A DNA stretch of 64,000 bases from NCBI GenBank assembly GCA_018242625.1, contig JAFEBO010000006.1, positions 62,001 through 126,000 on the forward strand, read 5' to 3'. The notes under the pieces were generated by a model. That model was given only the letters and a program-made list of their open reading frames with translations. It did not search any database and was not told the DNA's origin. The position numbers were made by a program, and so were the translations under genes. Shown piece by piece: positions 1 through 9,025 of this stretch (positions within the stretch are counted from its first letter, which is position 1; each line of letters opens with the position of its first letter). The DNA is from Planctomycetota bacterium. Its GTDB lineage: Bacteria > Planctomycetota > Phycisphaerae > Phycisphaerales > UBA1924.

Positions 1-4
1 GATC

Positions 5-2128
5 GTGGGCGCCCGCATCCGGGCGGGGATTTCGCTCGCGTGCGTGTGCGTGGGGATTGCGATCGGATGGGAACTGCCGGGTTCGCTCGCGAACACCGGC
101 TGGACGGGAGTAGCGCTGCTCATTCTCGGGGCGGGACTGGCGGGTCTTTCGCTGGCGCTACCGCGCCGCGTGGCATCGGCTCTGGTTTGCCTTGGGCTGC
201 TCGCGGCGAGCTCGGGCTGGAGCGTTGTGCGGTTGCGCGAGCCGCCGGCGGGCACGGTGGGCGCCGTCGTTTCGCCCGCCGATGGAGCGGTGGTGGTTCG
301 AGTGCTGCTGCTTGAGGATGCCCGGGGGAGTGAAAAGAGCTGGAGCGCGCTTGCTGAGTGCCGTGAAATCTGGCGGGGCGGGACGGGTGAGCCCGCGGGC
401 GGCAGGGTGTGGCTCCGCGTGCGAAGCGGTCAGGGCCCGGCGCGCCGGGCGGGGGACCGCCTGATCGTTCGGGGCGAGTTTGAGCCGGTGGCCGAGCCGG
501 GGAACCCGGGGGAGTTCGATCTTGCACGCTGGGCGCGAGACCGGGGAATTGATGGGTCGCTGCGGGTGCAGTCGGATCTGATGGTGCGTCCGGACGAGTC
601 TTTGCCGGGGGTCATGGACCGCGTGCAATCCGGCGCACTGCGGATTCAGAGCCTGCTGCGTGCGAGGGCGGGCGCGATTGTGGCTGGCGCTTTGGGTAAC
701 TCCGGAAATGATGAGCGCGAGCTGATTGGGGGGCTCCTGCTGGGAACAGACCCGGCGACCCCGGGCGAGGGCCTGCTGGCGTTTTACCGCCTGGGGATGG
801 CCCACGTTCTTTCGATCAGCGGTTTCCACCTGGTGGTCTTCGCCGGCGCGATGCTGCTCCTGCTCAGGATCTTCGGGGATCTGGGAAGGCTGGAGCCGGT
901 GCTGATGGCGGCAGCGATTTGCGTCTTTCTCCTTCTGGTGCCGGCGAGTGCGCCGCTGGTGAGAGCGGCGGCCATCCTGCTCACGCTGCTGGCGGCCGAA
1001 GCGCTCGGAAGGCGGTACGACGGCCTGACGCTGCTGGCCTGGCTGGCGTGCGTTGTTCTGATTGTGCGACCCAGCGAACTCTGGTCGCTCGGATTTCAGC
1101 TGAGTTTCGGGCTGGCGGGCGCGCTGGTGGGGCTGAGCGGTCGGCTGCAGGGGAGGCTTTTCCCGGCGCCGCTGGGGCAGAACGCGGTTCGCGTCAAAGC
1201 AAGCGCGCGGGTTCTCGGGCCGCTGCGTGGGCTTGTTGTAACCGGCATTCTCTGCTGGGGATTGTCGGCGCCGTGGCTGGCGGCGCAGGTGGGCATCTTC
1301 AATCCGCTTGCGATCATCACGGGCATCGTGGTGACGCCGCTCGTTGCGCTCATTCTCTGGGTGGGGTACGGCGTGCTGTTGGCGGGGGTGCTGGTGCCGC
1401 CTCTTGCACCGTTTGCGGGCGTTGTGCTCGGGGGACTTGCTTCGCGCTGTGTCGCGATCGTGCTGTGGTTCGATTCGCTGCCGGGGGCGACGGTGCGGCT
1501 TGCGAGTCTTTCGCTCTGGTGGGCGGGGGCGGCGACCTTGCTGCTGGTGGTCTGGTTTGCGATCGGGCGGCTGCGGGTGCGCGGCTGCTGGGTGTTTGCG
1601 TGCCTGCTGGCGATCTGGGGGGCGTGCGAGCTGGGGCTGGGCGGGCGGCTCGCGCCGGGAGTCGAGATGCGCATCAATGTCCTCGCGCTTGATCGGGGAA
1701 AGTGCGCCATCGTCCGGACGCGCGACAAGAACGTGATGGTCGGAGCGGGCGGCAGTGCGCGCGCTCTGCCGGCGACTGCGCGGGAGCTCGGGGCGTGGAA
1801 AATCGATGCTCTCATTCTCGACCCGCGTGACGCCGATTCGATGCGGGGCGCGGTGGCGGCGATCAAGTGCCTGGCACCGGACGAGATGATTCTTGAGGGC
1901 GCATCCGAGGCAATGGATGACCCGGCGCTGACGGAACTGGTTTCGCAGGCGCGAATGTTCCGCGTGCGGGTGCGCTGGGAGCCGGACCTTGAGTCGGCCC
2001 TCAAGGCGGCGGGTACGCCGGAAGGAGGACCCTTGCTCAGCCCGTGGCCCAAGGCCGAAAAGCGCATGCGGACGATCGAAGTCCGCGGGGCGGCCCGGGG
2101 CGCCTTTGCCCCGGAAAAGGACCGATAG
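5..2128 (+). CDS. comEC: ComEC/Rec2-family competence membrane protein, MBL domain degenerate
   Basis: Multi-pass inner-membrane protein of the ComEC/Rec2 family, which forms the channel for single-stranded DNA in natural transformation. The competence core is clear: GLLLGTDPATPGEGLLAFYRLGMAHVLSISGFHL around residues 240-275, followed by many hydrophobic helices to about residue 540. The C-terminal part (about 560-707), where ComEC normally carries a metallo-beta-lactamase-like domain, keeps some beta strands. It reads LILDPRDADSMRGA where a metal-binding HxHxDH-type motif would be expected, so the ligands appear lost. The GTG at position 5 is the first start visible; the frame is open to the window edge, so the true start may lie upstream. 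Family call is firm; activity in DNA uptake is inference. Confidence 0.85.
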   Translation: MGARIRAGISLACVCVGIAIGWELPGSLANTGWTGVALLILGAGLAGLSLALPRRVASALVCLGLLAASSGWSVVRLREPPAGTVGAVVSPADGAVVVRVLLLEDARGSEKSWSALAECREIWRGGTGEPAGGRVWLRVRSGQGPARRAGDRLIVRGEFEPVAEPGNPGEFDLARWARDRGIDGSLRVQSDLMVRPDESLPGVMDRVQSGALRIQSLLRARAGAIVAGALGNSGNDERELIGGLLLGTDPATPGEGLLAFYRLGMAHVLSISGFHLVVFAGAMLLLLRIFGDLGRLEPVLMAAAICVFLLLVPASAPLVRAAAILLTLLAAEALGRRYDGLTLLAWLACVVLIVRPSELWSLGFQLSFGLAGALVGLSGRLQGRLFPAPLGQNAVRVKASARVLGPLRGLVVTGILCWGLSAPWLAAQVGIFNPLAIITGIVVTPLVALILWVGYGVLLAGVLVPPLAPFAGVVLGGLASRCVAIVLWFDSLPGATVRLASLSLWWAGAATLLLVVWFAIGRLRVRGCWVFACLLAIWGACELGLGGRLAPGVEMRINVLALDRGKCAIVRTRDKNVMVGAGGSARALPATARELGAWKIDALILDPRDADSMRGAVAAIKCLAPDEMILEGASEAMDDPALTELVSQARMFRVRVRWEPDLESALKAAGTPEGGPLLSPWPKAEKRMRTIEVRGAARGAFAPEKDR

Positions 2129-2347
2129 CCGGGCCGGGTTTCGGGAAGAGGGGATCCGATCGGGGCCAATGGGCGCAGGTGAAAGCGTGGGGCTGTTTTG
2201 ATGCCCGCAACAGGCCGAATTGCATAGACGGAACTCGGCCTGTAACATATTGTCGGACCTTGTCTTGCGTGCGAGGCTTCGGAGCCTCTCACGGGTGGGA
2301 TGGAAGTGACCGCGGGCAAAGGTTGCCGAATTTCGCTGGGGTGAATC

Positions 2348-3931
2348 GTGCGTTGGTGTGTTCTTGGCAGTCTGGCATTGATGAGCGTGGCGGCCCTGGG
2401 TGAAGTCCCCGGGTACAAAGTCGCGGCGATCCCCAGGCTTCCAGGCGCGACCTTTGCGGAGGCCACGGCGGTCAACAACAAGGGTGACGTTGTCGGTCGT
2501 GCGAGAGTGAACGGCGTTTATCGCGGGTTCAGGTACGACGGCGCGACGGGCGAGATTCGAGACCTTGGTGAATTGGGGCCGGATGATGCGCACGGCTTGT
2601 GGGGCATCAACGACTCGGGGCTGATCGTGGGCACGGCCGCGAGCGAGCTGGGCAACAGGGCGATCCTGATCTCGCCGCTGCTTGTCCGGTCGGACATCAC
2701 GCAGGTGACGACGGTGTTCACGCCGATGGTCGGGGCCGAGGCGCGCGCGATCAATTCGCTCGGGCGGATCGCTGGGAGCAGTTCTTTTGACTGCTCGCTG
2801 ACGAACTCGTCGCTGCTGGGAAGCCGGTGGAGTCCGGGCGGGTTTTTCGTGACACCGCTGATCGGATCGAACTTTGAGTGCGCCACCACGGCGGCGCTGG
2901 CGATCAACGAGCTTGACGATCTTGCCGGGTGGGCGACCATGAACGTGGGCACGATTTCGGAGCCGGCGCTGGCGATCCGCCCGTTCGTCGCGAACGACGA
3001 GGGCCAGACGCCTTTGCCCACTTTCTCTTCGCCGACGGAGACGGGGATCGCGCTTGGGATCGGGACCCTGGGCGACGTGTGCGGCATCGCGCAGGACGAT
3101 ACCGACGGGGGCAGGATTCATCCGGCGCTGTGGCTCAACGGGGCGATCTTCAAGCTGCAGTCGCTCGGCGGAGGCTATCGCGACGGCTCGATCGCTCTCT
3201 CTGTCAATGGCGCCACGAACGCGGTCGGGCGGAGCGGCGACGAGGCGACGGGGCAGGCGGTCATCTGGATTTCCGGCAATGCTGTGCCCACGCCGCTCAC
3301 GGGGCTGGGTCTTGCGGCACCGCATTCCTCGGGCTATCGCCTGATTGCCGCGACGGCGATCAGTGACGGGGGCTTTATTGTCGGTCGCGGGGTCGGGATC
3401 GACCCGACGGACACGAGCGGAAGCACGACCGGATTCCTGCTGCTTCCCTGCACGCCGGTGATCACGCAGACACCGGTGCGGGAGTCGAGCTGCCTGCGCG
3501 GGACCGTGACGCTGAGCGTGCAGGCTGTGGGCGCCGGCCCGCTCACCTACCAGTGGCAAAGGAACGGGATCGACCTTGAGAATGGGGAGCAGGCGTGGGG
3601 TACGCGCGTTCGCAGCGCGACAACGGCCAGGCTTGAAATCTCGGGATTCAGGTACGAGGACGAGGGCGTGTACAGCGTGCGGATCGGGGGCTCGTGCGGG
3701 GAGAGCGCGTCGGCGGGGGCTCTGATCACGGTCTGCCGCGCGGACCTTTCGTGCGACGGCGTCGTAACGGACACCGACTTCTCGATTTTCGTGCAGTACT
3801 ACAACATCCTGGATTGCGCCGACCCGGCCATGCCCCCGGGCTGTCCGGCGGATTTCAACGATGACGGCGTCGTGGACGACGCGGACTTTGTTCTTTTCAT
3901 CGTTGCGTATGACGCGCTGTTCTGCTTCTGA
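2348..3931 (+). CDS. Secreted HAF-repeat protein with Ig-like domain and dockerin-like tag
   Basis: GTG start followed by a short hydrophobic leader (RWCVLGSLALMSVAALG), so probably exported. Residues about 20-370 carry repeated units of the type AVNNKGDVVGRA / GINDSGLIVGTA / AINELDDLAGWA, the pattern of extracellular HAF-repeat proteins (beta-propeller-like, function unknown). Residues about 380-460 look like an Ig-like domain (TYQWQRNGIDLENG ... YEDEGVYSVRIGGSCGES). The C-terminus has two dockerin-like loops, CDGVVTDTDFSIFVQYYN and DFNDDGVVDDADFVLFIVAYD, each bounded by cysteines. The same tag ends four other proteins in this window. No cohesin partner is present here. Specific function unknown. 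Confidence 0.75.
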   Translation: MRWCVLGSLALMSVAALGEVPGYKVAAIPRLPGATFAEATAVNNKGDVVGRARVNGVYRGFRYDGATGEIRDLGELGPDDAHGLWGINDSGLIVGTAASELGNRAILISPLLVRSDITQVTTVFTPMVGAEARAINSLGRIAGSSSFDCSLTNSSLLGSRWSPGGFFVTPLIGSNFECATTAALAINELDDLAGWATMNVGTISEPALAIRPFVANDEGQTPLPTFSSPTETGIALGIGTLGDVCGIAQDDTDGGRIHPALWLNGAIFKLQSLGGGYRDGSIALSVNGATNAVGRSGDEATGQAVIWISGNAVPTPLTGLGLAAPHSSGYRLIAATAISDGGFIVGRGVGIDPTDTSGSTTGFLLLPCTPVITQTPVRESSCLRGTVTLSVQAVGAGPLTYQWQRNGIDLENGEQAWGTRVRSATTARLEISGFRYEDEGVYSVRIGGSCGESASAGALITVCRADLSCDGVVTDTDFSIFVQYYNILDCADPAMPPGCPADFNDDGVVDDADFVLFIVAYDALFCF

Positions 3932-3954
3932 CCGGCGGCCGAATACTCTTGCGC

Positions 3955-5154
3955 ATGCCCGTTCTTGATTATCAAACCGCCGGCGAATCGCACGGCCCGG
4001 CCCTGGTCATCACCGTGACAGGCCTGCCGGCCGGGCTCGACATCGATGTCGGGTTTATCAACGGCGAACTCGCCCGTCGCCAGGGTGGCTACGGCCGGGG
4101 CGGCCGTCAGCGGATCGAGCAGGACACGGTCGAGTTTCTCACCGGCGTCCGTCGCGGGCGCACGATCGCGGCCCCGCTGACGATGGCGATCAGGAACAAC
4201 GACTCGCGCCTTGATGATCTGGAGAAGACCCCGCCGGTCTATCGGCCGCGTCCCGGGCACGCGGACCTGGCCGGGAGTGTGAAGTGGCTGACGACCGACT
4301 GCCGCGAGACGCTGGAGCGTGCGAGCGCCCGCGAAACGGCGAGCAGGGTCGCGGCCGGAGCGCTCGCCCGCTGCCTGCTCCGCGAGTTCAACATGGAGGC
4401 TTTCGGCTTTGTCCGAAGCATCCTCGACGCCCAGACGGGCGTGAGCGTCACCGAGGCGAACTGGCGGGAGCTCAGAGGGATCCGCGATGCGAGCGAGACG
4501 TACTGCCCGGATGAGGCGGTGACGGCAAAGCAGTGCGAGATCATCCGCCAGGCCAAGATCGACAAGGACACCGTTGGCGGACTGGTCGAAGCGCACGTAT
4601 TCGGCTGCCCGATCGGGCTGGGCTCGTGCATGGATTGGACGACGAAGCTCGATGCGCGGCTCGCGTATGCCGTGATGGGGATTCAGGCGTTCAAGGCGGT
4701 GGAGATCGGGCTCGGAAAAGAGTGCGCCTTCCTGCCGGGGCACAAGGTGCACGATCCGATCCGCTACGACGCGAAGCTGCGGGCGAGCGCGCACCTGGGC
4801 TTTGTCCGCGACAGCAACAACGCGGGCGGGACCGAGGGCGGGATGACGAACGGGATGCCGGTGGTCGTGCGCGGCACGATGAAGCCGATCGCGACGCTGC
4901 TGCGCGGGATGCCGAGCGTCGACCTGAACACCAAAGAGACCCAGATGAGCAGCTACGAGCGCAGCGATGTGTGCGCGGTGAGCGCGGCGAGCGTGGTGCT
5001 GGAGAACGTCGCGGCGTTCGAGGTTGCGCGGGCGTTTACGGAGAAGTTCAGCGGGGATTCGTTGACTGAGGTGCGGGCGCAGTACGACGCGTACATGCGG
5101 TTTGCGCGGATGCTGCCCCTGGAGCCGCCGGTTGGGGTGATTGCGAAGGGGTAA
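3955..5154 (+). CDS. aroC: Chorismate synthase
   Basis: Converts 5-enolpyruvylshikimate-3-phosphate to chorismate, the last step of the shikimate pathway, using reduced FMN; cytoplasmic. Family signatures are intact: YQTAGESHGPAL at the N-terminus, RQGGYGRGGRQRIEQD, RPGHADLAGSVKW, RASARETASRVAAGALA, and FVRDSNNAGGTEGGMTNGMPVVVRGTMKPI near residue 290. At 399 residues it is slightly longer than the usual 350-390. ATG 3955 is preferred to the in-frame TTG six bases upstream because the protein then begins at the conserved MPVLDYQTAGESHG. It stands alone between a secreted protein and a HicB-like ORF; no other shikimate genes are adjacent. Confidence 0.96.
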   Translation: MPVLDYQTAGESHGPALVITVTGLPAGLDIDVGFINGELARRQGGYGRGGRQRIEQDTVEFLTGVRRGRTIAAPLTMAIRNNDSRLDDLEKTPPVYRPRPGHADLAGSVKWLTTDCRETLERASARETASRVAAGALARCLLREFNMEAFGFVRSILDAQTGVSVTEANWRELRGIRDASETYCPDEAVTAKQCEIIRQAKIDKDTVGGLVEAHVFGCPIGLGSCMDWTTKLDARLAYAVMGIQAFKAVEIGLGKECAFLPGHKVHDPIRYDAKLRASAHLGFVRDSNNAGGTEGGMTNGMPVVVRGTMKPIATLLRGMPSVDLNTKETQMSSYERSDVCAVSAASVVLENVAAFEVARAFTEKFSGDSLTEVRAQYDAYMRFARMLPLEPPVGVIAKG

Positions 5155-5197
5155 ATGCCCTTTGCGAAGTTGCCCGCATTTCTAAGATACCTGCCGC

Positions 5198-5377
5198 ATG
5201 CACTGGCGCGTCATACTCGAACGTGATCCTGAAACCGGCGACTGGTTGGCGTGGGTTTCTGAATTGCCGGGATGTGCGTCGGCCGGCGCGACCGAGATCG
5301 GGGCGCTCGCCAATGTCCGGGAAGCGATCGATTTGTATCTTCAGAAGGATCCGATCGCTCTGCCGCCTGCGCGGTGA
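5198..5377 (+). CDS. Small HicB/UPF0150-like protein, orphan
   Basis: A 59-residue protein starting MHWRVILERDPETGDWLAWVSELPGCASAG and ending in an REAIDLYLQKD helix. This is the partly degenerate RNase-H-like fold of HicB antitoxins and UPF0150 proteins (Y/W-x-V-x-E-x-D-x-E-x-G-x-x-x-A-x-x-x-E-L-P-G-C). HicB normally neutralises the mRNA interferase HicA, but no HicA-like ORF lies on either side. The preceding gene is aroC, 43 bases upstream, and the next is the DUF3300 gene. There is no C-terminal DNA-binding domain. It may be a solitary regulator or a remnant. Reading frame and length are clear; the role is inferred. Confidence 0.75.
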   Translation: MHWRVILERDPETGDWLAWVSELPGCASAGATEIGALANVREAIDLYLQKDPIALPPAR

Positions 5378-5468
5378 TCCGCGAGATCGCGGGGTAAGAG
5401 CTCGCTGTGTCGCTACGACCGAGCGGGGCCGCCTTCGTTATACTCTGGCCCGCTCCAGGAGTGCTCTC

Positions 5469-6902
5469 ATGAAACGGCGTCTTGCTCTTCCGTTGCTTCT
5501 TCTTTGTATCGGTTCCCCCACTTCCGTGCTGATGGCGCAGAACGCGGCGCAGCCGGCCGCGCCGGCTCCGGCGGGCGGGGAGGGTGCGGCGACCGCGGGG
5601 GACAAACTCTCGCAAGAGCAGCTTGATCAGCTGGTGGCGCCGATCGCGCTTTATCCGGACGATCTGCTGTCGCAGGTGTTCATGGCCTCGACGTATCCGC
5701 TCGAGATCGTGCAGGCGGATCGCTGGGTGAAGGCGCACAAGGACCTCAAGGGCGATGCGCTCGACAAGGCGCTGGCCGAGCAGTCGTGGGACGCGAGCGT
5801 GAAGTCGCTGGTGCAGTTCCCGGATGTGCTGAGCATGATGAGCGAGAAGCTCGACATCACGTCGAAGCTGGGCGATGCCTTCATCGCACAGCAGAAGGAC
5901 GTGATGGATGCGGTGCAGCGTCTGCGGGCCAAGGCCAAGGACGCGGGCAATCTGCAGTCGAACCAGCAGCAGACGGTGATCATCAACCAGGCTCCGGCGG
6001 GTGCCGCCACGCCCCAGACGATCGTCATCCAGCCCGCGCAGCCCGAGGTGGTGTACGTGCCGCAGTACAACCCGACGGTGGTGTACGGGGCGTGGCCGTA
6101 TCCGGCGTATCCCCCGTATCCGTACTACCCGCCGGGCTATGTGGCGGGGACGGCGATCCTGTCGTTCGGCGTCGGCGTGGCGGTGGGCGCGATCTGGAGC
6201 AACAACTCCTGGGGCCATTGCAACTGGAACAACGGCTCGATCAACATCAACAACAACTACAACGTCAATCGCAACACCAATATCAACAACACGAACATCA
6301 ACAACAACAATATCAATCGGAACAACATCAACCGGAACAACGCCAACATCAACGGGGGCGGGCAGCAGTGGCAGCACAACCCGCAGCATCGCCAGGGTGT
6401 CCCGTACAGCAACAAGGCGACGGCGCAGCAGTTCGGGGGCGTTTCGAAGAGTGATGCGTCGCAGGCTCGCAACGATTTCCGGGGGCGGGAATCGGGCGGG
6501 CAGTCGCCGTTTGGCGGGAATCAGGCCGGAAATCGCGACGGGAATAGAGGCGGCGGCGCCCCGACGCGTGAAGCGGGCAACCGGCAGGGCCAGGTCGGAG
6601 CCGGCCAGAATCGGGGCGGTTCCGCGCAGACCCGGCCGGCAAATTCCGGCGCTTTCGGCGATGTGAACAAGGGAGGCGGCGCGGCGCGGGATGCGAGCAA
6701 TCGCGGGGCGAGCAGCCGCGGCACGGCGACTCAGAGTCCGGCACGCCCGAGCGGCGGCAACAGCGGTGCGGCTCGCCCGCAGGCCCCGGCGGCCCGCCCG
6801 CAAGCCCAGGCGGCGCCCCGCCCTCAAGCGTCGCCCCAGCGTTCAGCTCCCGCATCGCGTCCGACCGGAGGCGGCGGGCGCGGCGGCGGCGGGCGGCGTT
6901 GA
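5469..6902 (+). CDS. DUF3300 protein with Asn-rich and Gly/Arg/Pro-rich tail
   Basis: 477 residues from ATG 5469, with a signal peptide (KRRLALPLLLLCIGSPTSVLMA). The DUF3300 domain follows (LSQEQLDQLVAPIALYPDDLLSQVFMASTYPLEIVQADRW ... VKSLVQFPDVLSMMSEKLDITSKLGDAFIAQQKDVMDAVQRLR), then VYVPQYNPTVVYGAWPYPAYPP and a single hydrophobic segment (YVAGTAILSFGVGVAVGAIW). Then comes an Asn/Ile repeat region rich in NINN, and a low-complexity Gln/Gly/Arg/Pro tail. An in-frame start at 5223 would lie inside the HicB-like gene and precede the signal peptide, so it is rejected. The DUF2950 gene follows after 57 bases; this pairing is recurrent in bacteria. Function unknown; probably envelope-associated. 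Confidence 0.85.
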   Translation: MKRRLALPLLLLCIGSPTSVLMAQNAAQPAAPAPAGGEGAATAGDKLSQEQLDQLVAPIALYPDDLLSQVFMASTYPLEIVQADRWVKAHKDLKGDALDKALAEQSWDASVKSLVQFPDVLSMMSEKLDITSKLGDAFIAQQKDVMDAVQRLRAKAKDAGNLQSNQQQTVIINQAPAGAATPQTIVIQPAQPEVVYVPQYNPTVVYGAWPYPAYPPYPYYPPGYVAGTAILSFGVGVAVGAIWSNNSWGHCNWNNGSININNNYNVNRNTNINNTNINNNNINRNNINRNNANINGGGQQWQHNPQHRQGVPYSNKATAQQFGGVSKSDASQARNDFRGRESGGQSPFGGNQAGNRDGNRGGGAPTREAGNRQGQVGAGQNRGGSAQTRPANSGAFGDVNKGGGAARDASNRGASSRGTATQSPARPSGGNSGAARPQAPAARPQAQAAPRPQASPQRSAPASRPTGGGGRGGGGRR

Positions 6903-6959
6903 TTGCGCGGGCGCGGCTTCGATTCCTTCCAAACCTCTGACGAATTCAGGAACCCGATC

Positions 6960-7910
6960 ATGATCGCAACAGTTTTCTCTGCTTCCCGATCCGGAATGAG
7001 CGTGCTGCGAAGCGCGGTGGTGATTGCCGTCTCGGTGCTCGGATTGGGCGGGTGCGCCTCGAACCCGGGCGAGAAGTTCGCAACGCCGGACGATGCGGTG
7101 AACGCGGCGGTGGCGGCGCTCCGGACGGACAACCAGGCTGAATTGACCCGAATCTTCGGGCCGGATGCGGAGGAGGCGCTCTCCTCGGGCGATTCGGTGT
7201 CGGATCAGAACAACCGCGCGTTGTTCCTGCAGAAGTTTGACGAGAAGCACGCTCTGGTGGACGGCGAGGACGGATCGAAGATTCTCGAGGTCGGTTCGAC
7301 CGATTGGCCGATGCCCATCCCGCTGGTTCAATCGGGGGGCGGCTGGCGGTTCGATCTTGCGGCGGGCAAGGACGAGATGCTGTCGCGCCGGATCGGACGG
7401 AACGAACTGGACGCGATCCAGACGCTGCTGGCGATCGGCGATGCGCAGGACGAGTATCTGGACATGCGTCCGCAGGGAGTCGACGAGTACGCCGCGAAGT
7501 TCTTCAGCGATCCCGGCAAGAAGAACGGCCTGTTCTGGCCGGTCGCGGCGGGTGAACAGGCGAGCCCCCTGGGCGAACTGGTCGCGGAGGCTTCGGCGCA
7601 GGGCTATTCACGCAACGAGCAAACGAATGAGCCGCAGCCCTACCACGGATACCTCTTCCGCATTCTGACGGCGCAGGGGCCCAACGCGCCGGGCGGGCAA
7701 CGCAGCTATGTGACCAACGGGCAGATGACGGGCGGATATGCGGTCGTGGCGTATCCGTTCGAGCACGGCAGGTCGGGCATCATGACGTTCATCATGAGCG
7801 CACAGGGCGTGGTGTATCAGAAGGATCTGGGCGCAGGCACGAGCGCGATCGCGGGCGCGATGACGGAATTCGACCCCGATCTCACCTGGACGGTGGTTTC
7901 GGGCGACTGA
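6960..7910 (+). CDS. DUF2950 lipoprotein
   Basis: 316 residues with an N-terminal leader ending in a lipobox-like VLGLGGC, so probably lipid-anchored. The rest matches the DUF2950 pattern: KFATPDDAVNAAVAALRTDNQAELTRIFGPDAEEALSSGD near the N-terminus, GGGWRFDLAAGKDEMLSRRIGRNELDAI, the Y-L-D-M segment, and a C-terminal QRSYVTNGQMTGGYAVVAYPFEHGRSGIMTFIMSAQGVVYQKDLG. It lies just downstream of the DUF3300 gene and is followed by a strong hairpin terminator at 7952, so the two probably form a bicistronic unit. The ATG at 6960 is chosen because it opens the leader. Biochemical role unknown. Confidence 0.87.
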   Translation: MIATVFSASRSGMSVLRSAVVIAVSVLGLGGCASNPGEKFATPDDAVNAAVAALRTDNQAELTRIFGPDAEEALSSGDSVSDQNNRALFLQKFDEKHALVDGEDGSKILEVGSTDWPMPIPLVQSGGGWRFDLAAGKDEMLSRRIGRNELDAIQTLLAIGDAQDEYLDMRPQGVDEYAAKFFSDPGKKNGLFWPVAAGEQASPLGELVAEASAQGYSRNEQTNEPQPYHGYLFRILTAQGPNAPGGQRSYVTNGQMTGGYAVVAYPFEHGRSGIMTFIMSAQGVVYQKDLGAGTSAIAGAMTEFDPDLTWTVVSGD

Positions 7911-7951
7911 CCCGGTCGCGCGATACGAACATCAATCCATGGACGCAGCAC

Positions 7952-7980
7952 ACTCCCGCAAAGGCGGGAGTTTTCTTTCT
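7952..7980 (+). terminator. Rho-independent terminator after DUF3300-DUF2950
   Basis: Perfect 8-bp stem (ACTCCCGC / GCGGGAGT) with a 4-base AAAG loop, followed by TTTCTTTCT. It sits 42 bases after the DUF2950 stop and just beyond the 3' end of the convergent BtuF-like gene. Confidence 0.9.
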
Positions 7981-7985
7981 GCCGG

Positions 7986-8957
7986 TCACCGCATGGGCTC
8001 CCACGGAAAATCGCGGGGGATGAGCTCCGGGCGGGTGTTCAGCCAGCCGACGAGGAACTCGAAAGCATCGACGAGGCGCGGGCCGGGGCGGTTGAACATC
8101 TGGCTGCCGTCGACGAGTGCGACGCGCCCGGTACGCACGGCCTTGAGATTCTGGAACCAGGGTCGGGCCGCGAGCGACTGGGCGCAGCCGCGGGACTGGG
8201 CGAGGGACATGCCGCAGGGGGCGATGATGAGGGCGTCGGGGTTGAGAGCTTCGACGACTTGCGAGGAGACGCGGATGGATTTGCCTGCGACGCGTTCGGC
8301 CATCTGCGGGCCTGCCGCGGCACCGGCGTTTTCCTTGGGTATGGGGGCGTTGAGCGGGTGGCGTGCGCCGGCGCGTTCGATGAGCTGCGGGGTCCAGTGC
8401 CCGCCGACGAAGAGCGGATCGGTCCATTCGAGGAAGACGACACTCGGGCCGTCTTCGAAGGCGTTGACGAACTCTGCCGCGGCGAACATGCGCTCGCGGA
8501 GCCGCGCGACGGTATCGACGGCTTGCTTCTCGAAGCCGACAGCGCGGCCGATGGAGTAGATGTCGTCGAGCACACCCTCGAACGTTTGCGGGTTGAGGCT
8601 GAGGACCTCGGGGCGGGGAGAGAGCGAATCGGCGATACGACGGACTGTCTTCAGATCGATCGAGCAGACCTCGCAGAGATCCTGCGTGAGGATCAGATCG
8701 GGCCGGAGGGCGCGGAGGAGCGGCTCGTTCACGGAGTAGAGGGAGATTCCGGAAGCGAGCTGCTGGCGGACGCTGGCGTCGATGGCGGCTGGATCCAAAG
8801 CGAGCTCCGGCGGGGTTGATTGAGCGGTCAACACCGGGAGTTGGGCGACTTCAGCCGGAAAGTCGCATTCGTGCGAGCGGCCGACGAGGAGATTTCCCGC
8901 GCCGAGAGCGCAGAGAGATTCGGTGGCGGAGGGCAGGAGAGAGATGATCCGGGGCAT
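7986..8957 (-). CDS. Cobalamin-binding (BtuF-like) periplasmic-binding-fold protein
   Basis: 323-residue protein of the class III (FecCD/BtuF) binding-protein fold. MPRIISLLPSATESLCALGAGNLLVGRSHECDFPAEV at the N-terminus is the classic start of BtuF-like proteins. It is followed by LRPDLILTQDLCEVCSID, a long alpha-helical hinge, VVFLEWTDPLFVGGHWTPQLIERAG, LNPDALIIAPCGMSL and a C-terminal RPGPRLVDAFEFL. No signal peptide is visible, as is common for this subfamily, so cellular location is uncertain. No BtuC/BtuD genes are adjacent. Corrinoid binding is the family expectation, not shown by sequence alone. The gene is divergent from the cyclophilin with a 68-base gap. Confidence 0.85.
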   Translation of the reverse strand: MPRIISLLPSATESLCALGAGNLLVGRSHECDFPAEVAQLPVLTAQSTPPELALDPAAIDASVRQQLASGISLYSVNEPLLRALRPDLILTQDLCEVCSIDLKTVRRIADSLSPRPEVLSLNPQTFEGVLDDIYSIGRAVGFEKQAVDTVARLRERMFAAAEFVNAFEDGPSVVFLEWTDPLFVGGHWTPQLIERAGARHPLNAPIPKENAGAAAGPQMAERVAGKSIRVSSQVVEALNPDALIIAPCGMSLAQSRGCAQSLAARPWFQNLKAVRTGRVALVDGSQMFNRPGPRLVDAFEFLVGWLNTRPELIPRDFPWEPMR

Positions 8958-9025
8958 GAGAAGGGGGAGCGGGAATGGTATTTGGGCGGAGGTGCCGCCG
9001 CGGGTTGCTTCTCCTAATCTTGGGC

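Noticed and set aside
158-3559. Very long open frame on the minus strand opposite the comEC and HAF-repeat genes
   Set aside because: Its translation is arginine/proline/histidine-rich with no domain, typical of an antisense shadow of GC-rich genes, and it spans two well-supported plus-strand genes.
2348-3931. Cellulosome component
   Set aside because: Dockerin-like loops are present on several proteins, but no cohesin or scaffoldin is present in the window, and most tagged proteins are not glycoside hydrolases.
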